Source: an uncultured Prevotella sp. (GTDB lineage: Bacteria; Bacteroidota; Bacteroidia; Bacteroidales; Bacteroidaceae). Taken from it: a stretch of 14,058 bases of DNA. Under the pieces are notes generated by a model. That model saw only the letters and a list, made by a program, of their open reading frames with translations. It searched no databases and was not told the DNA's origin. Every line of letters begins with the position of its first letter. Position 1 is the first letter of the stretch. The stretch covers positions 1 through 14,058 of the forward strand of contig CALBYK010000210.1 in assembly GCA_937889855.1 (NCBI GenBank), in the 5' to 3' direction. Of this stretch, positions 12,671 through 14,058 are shown piece by piece. The translations under genes and the position numbers were made by a program.

Positions 12671-13834
12671 TCAGAAGTCGTCCTCGTAGTCCTTCAGCTC
12701 CGCGTTCGCCCTCTTCATATCGTGCGGCACATATATGTTGGTTATGTCTATGCTCGAATGCCGCGCCTGGTCGCGCACCGACACCGTGTCGATGTGCCGC
12801 CGCAGCATGTTCGTTATGCCAGTGTCCTTCAGCGAGTAGAACTTGTACCGCTCTGGGAAGTCCAGCTCCTTGCGCAGCACGCGCTGCCAGTAGTCCCTGA
12901 AGTACTTCTCCGAGCGGTACTCCCTTCCCGGCATGAAGCCGCGCGAGAAGAGATAGTCGCTGCCCGGATGATTGAACACTCCAAGCTCAATCATCAGCAG
13001 CAGAATCTTCTTCGGCAGCGTCACCACCGCGTCGTTGTGGTTCTTCGCGTTCTTGCCATGCACGCAAATCACCTGCTTCTTTATCTTTATGTCCTCTATT
13101 TTCAGCAGCGACATCTCGTGCGGTCGCAGGAATGTGTAATATAATATATAAGTGGCCAACAAAAAATGCTTGTTGTGCATCTCCAAGTACTCGCGCAGCC
13201 TCGTCAGATCGCGCTCGCTTATAGTGTCGCGGTTCTTGTTGTGCGCGTTTCGCATGATAGCCTGAAAGCCCTCCGTCGGGTTCTTCGGCACATACGACCG
13301 CATTACCAAGTATTTAGCAAACGTCTTCAGCCACGCCAGATAGTTGTTGCGCGTCTGAAGCGTGTTGTTGCGCTCCACGAACACATAGTCAAGAAACTTG
13401 CCGACGATGCGCCGGTCAAACTGATATATATAATGCACGTTCTTGTCGGCTATCCAGTCCTTCAGTATCTTCAGATAGCTCATGTAGCTTGCCACGGTCT
13501 CCAATCGGTAGCCGTTCTCCTTCGCCATCTTGGCAAGCCACTCCTCATACTTCATGCACACCTCGTCCCACGTCGTGTACTCCGCAGGGTTCTCCGCCTC
13601 AATCCACGGGTTCCATCCGTCGAGCAGCTTTTCCGTCAGCCGTTGCATTATCTGCCTCGCCATCTCCTTCTGCATCCGCTTGCTCTTTATGCGTCCGAGC
13701 ATAATCTTCTTCAGCTTCATCTTGCCCGTTGTGGGGCAGAATGCCGTGAACGACACATAACACTCCGACGCCTGGTGAAACACAGGCGGCGTCCAGCCTT
13801 TAAGCTGATTTATCACCGAGTTTTTTGGGCACAT
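12671..13834 (-). CDS. int: Tyrosine recombinase/integrase (387 aa)
   Basis: Site-specific recombinase that would insert and excise the element at tRNA-Pro. An N-terminal arm-type domain, a SAM-like core-binding domain (about residues 85-190, TTWDEVCMKYEEWLAKMAKE) and the catalytic domain (about 200-380) are in normal order and length. Visible catalytic positions: R237 (TFLRPHEM), a lysine in GKNAKNH (K261 or K264), H359 (ARHSS) and the nucleophile Y368 (IYVPHD). The usual H-x-x-R box reads Y333-S-L-K336 in FYSLKDTG, a substitution I recall as normal for a Bacteroidales integrase clade. Its start lies 98 bases from attR. No good TAnnTTTG promoter is visible there, so weak, activator-dependent or read-through expression from the tRNA side is possible. 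The frame is intact. Confidence 0.93.
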   Translation of the reverse strand: MCPKNSVINQLKGWTPPVFHQASECYVSFTAFCPTTGKMKLKKIMLGRIKSKRMQKEMARQIMQRLTEKLLDGWNPWIEAENPAEYTTWDEVCMKYEEWLAKMAKENGYRLETVASYMSYLKILKDWIADKNVHYIYQFDRRIVGKFLDYVFVERNNTLQTRNNYLAWLKTFAKYLVMRSYVPKNPTEGFQAIMRNAHNKNRDTISERDLTRLREYLEMHNKHFLLATYILYYTFLRPHEMSLLKIEDIKIKKQVICVHGKNAKNHNDAVVTLPKKILLLMIELGVFNHPGSDYLFSRGFMPGREYRSEKYFRDYWQRVLRKELDFPERYKFYSLKDTGITNMLRRHIDTVSVRDQARHSSIDITNIYVPHDMKRANAELKDYEDDF

Positions 13835-13932
13835 TTTTTTGTCCTCTACGTTTTTGCGCCGAGGACTCCGGGTTAAACAATCAAAATCGCGCCGCTCCGT
13901 TCCGCACCGACTTGTCGCCGAGTGCTTAAAAG

Positions 13933-13994
13933 CGACAAAGGGTTAAAATGTTGAACGTCAACATCTTAACCCTTTTTCTGTCGGGATGACAAGA
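13933..13994. repeat. attR: right copy of the 62-bp direct repeat
   Basis: Same 62 bp as 2098-2159 with one mismatch (C at 13956). Bases 13981-13994 are the last 14 nt of tRNA-Pro, so the inserted element rebuilt the tRNA 3' end and the gene stays functional. Confidence 0.93.
13937..13977. terminator. Bidirectional terminator after tRNA-Pro, inside attR
   Basis: Second copy of the hairpin at 2102-2143. Read on the minus strand it follows the tRNA 3' end directly and stands between the tRNA and the integrase gene, which lie on the same strand. Confidence 0.8.
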
Positions 13995-14053
13995 TTCGAA
14001 CTTGCGACCCCTACGTCCCGAACGTAGTGCGCTACCAACTGCGCTACATCCCG
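13981..14053 (-). tRNA. tRNA-Pro (anticodon CGG)
   Basis: On the minus strand the 73-nt gene begins CGGGATG, pairing with CATCCCG at the 3' end plus discriminator A (13981). The anticodon arm is CTACG-TTCGGGA-CGTAG, giving anticodon CGG for the CCG codon. The T arm contains GTTCGAATC. The D stem GCGC/GCGC is present. CCA is not encoded. It is the insertion target; its last 14 nt belong to attR. Confidence 0.95.
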
Positions 14054-14058
14054 ATTGC

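Larger units (their letters stand above)
2098..13994. mobile_element. Integrated phage-derived element in the 3' end of tRNA-Pro (about 11.8 kb)
   Basis: The element is bounded by 62-bp direct repeats (2098-2159 and 13933-13994) that include the 3' end of tRNA-Pro, with a tyrosine recombinase next to the right repeat. This is the usual layout of tRNA-targeting integrative elements. Cargo: radC fragment, hicAB, DUF5053, holin, broken spanin, DUF4248, HU-like protein, amidase, putative neck protein, short tape measure and a tail-tip protein. No terminase, portal, capsid, tube, replication or conjugation gene is visible. One copy of the repeat would remain after excision, so the excised circle would be about 11,835 bp. 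Boundaries are seen directly; mobility and the choice between satellite and remnant prophage are inference. Confidence 0.88.

Noticed and set aside
13166..13876. 236-codon plus-strand frame opposite the integrase
   Set aside because: Shadow of the integrase gene, which has its catalytic motifs in the other strand.

Overview
The window comes from a Bacteroidales chromosome. Three things point there. Promoters have the Bacteroidetes form (TTG/TTTG, 19-20 bases, then TAnnTTTG) with no Shine-Dalgarno dependence. Accessory families typical of the group are present (DUF4248, HU-HIG type HU, DUF5053, the YSxKDTG integrase clade). The host genes are GC-rich, so Muribaculaceae or Prevotellaceae is more likely than a low-GC Bacteroides, but the genus cannot be fixed from this window.

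Chromosomal backbone: positions 1-2070 hold two tandem, co-oriented sodium:neurotransmitter-symporter (NSS) transporter genes, the first cut by the window edge. At the right edge a tRNA-Pro(CGG) gene lies on the minus strand (13981-14053). Before insertion the second transporter and the tRNA faced each other across one shared bidirectional terminator.

Inserted element: a 62-bp direct repeat (61/62 identical) at 2098-2159 and 13933-13994 contains the last 14 nt of the tRNA plus that terminator. It marks attL and attR of an integrated element of about 11.8 kb. A tyrosine recombinase gene (12671-13834, minus) sits next to attR. From left to right the element carries a 5'-truncated radC, a hairpin cluster, a hicA-hicB toxin-antitoxin pair with a clear promoter and operator-like repeats, a frameshifted small gene, a leftward two-gene operon (DUF5053 and a tiny coiled protein), a holin, a broken spanin-like gene, DUF4248, a small orphan ORF, an HU-like DNA-binding protein, a T7-lysozyme-type amidase, a possible neck/tail-completion protein, a leftward membrane-anchored orphan gene, a shortened tape measure protein, a large tail-tip/baseplate-type protein, and the integrase.

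Interpretation: integrase, lysis enzymes, HU and two large tail genes are intact, but there is no terminase, portal, capsid, protease, tail tube or replication gene. The element is therefore either a deleted prophage or a small satellite-like element that keeps tail and lysis functions. Broken genes (radC, the 3933-4276 gene, the spanin) favour decay. The intact att sites, integrase, promoters, terminators and TA pair favour stable, possibly still mobile, maintenance. AT-rich islands (hicAB, 4444-5064, 8475-8990) with their own promoters and terminators look like later cargo.
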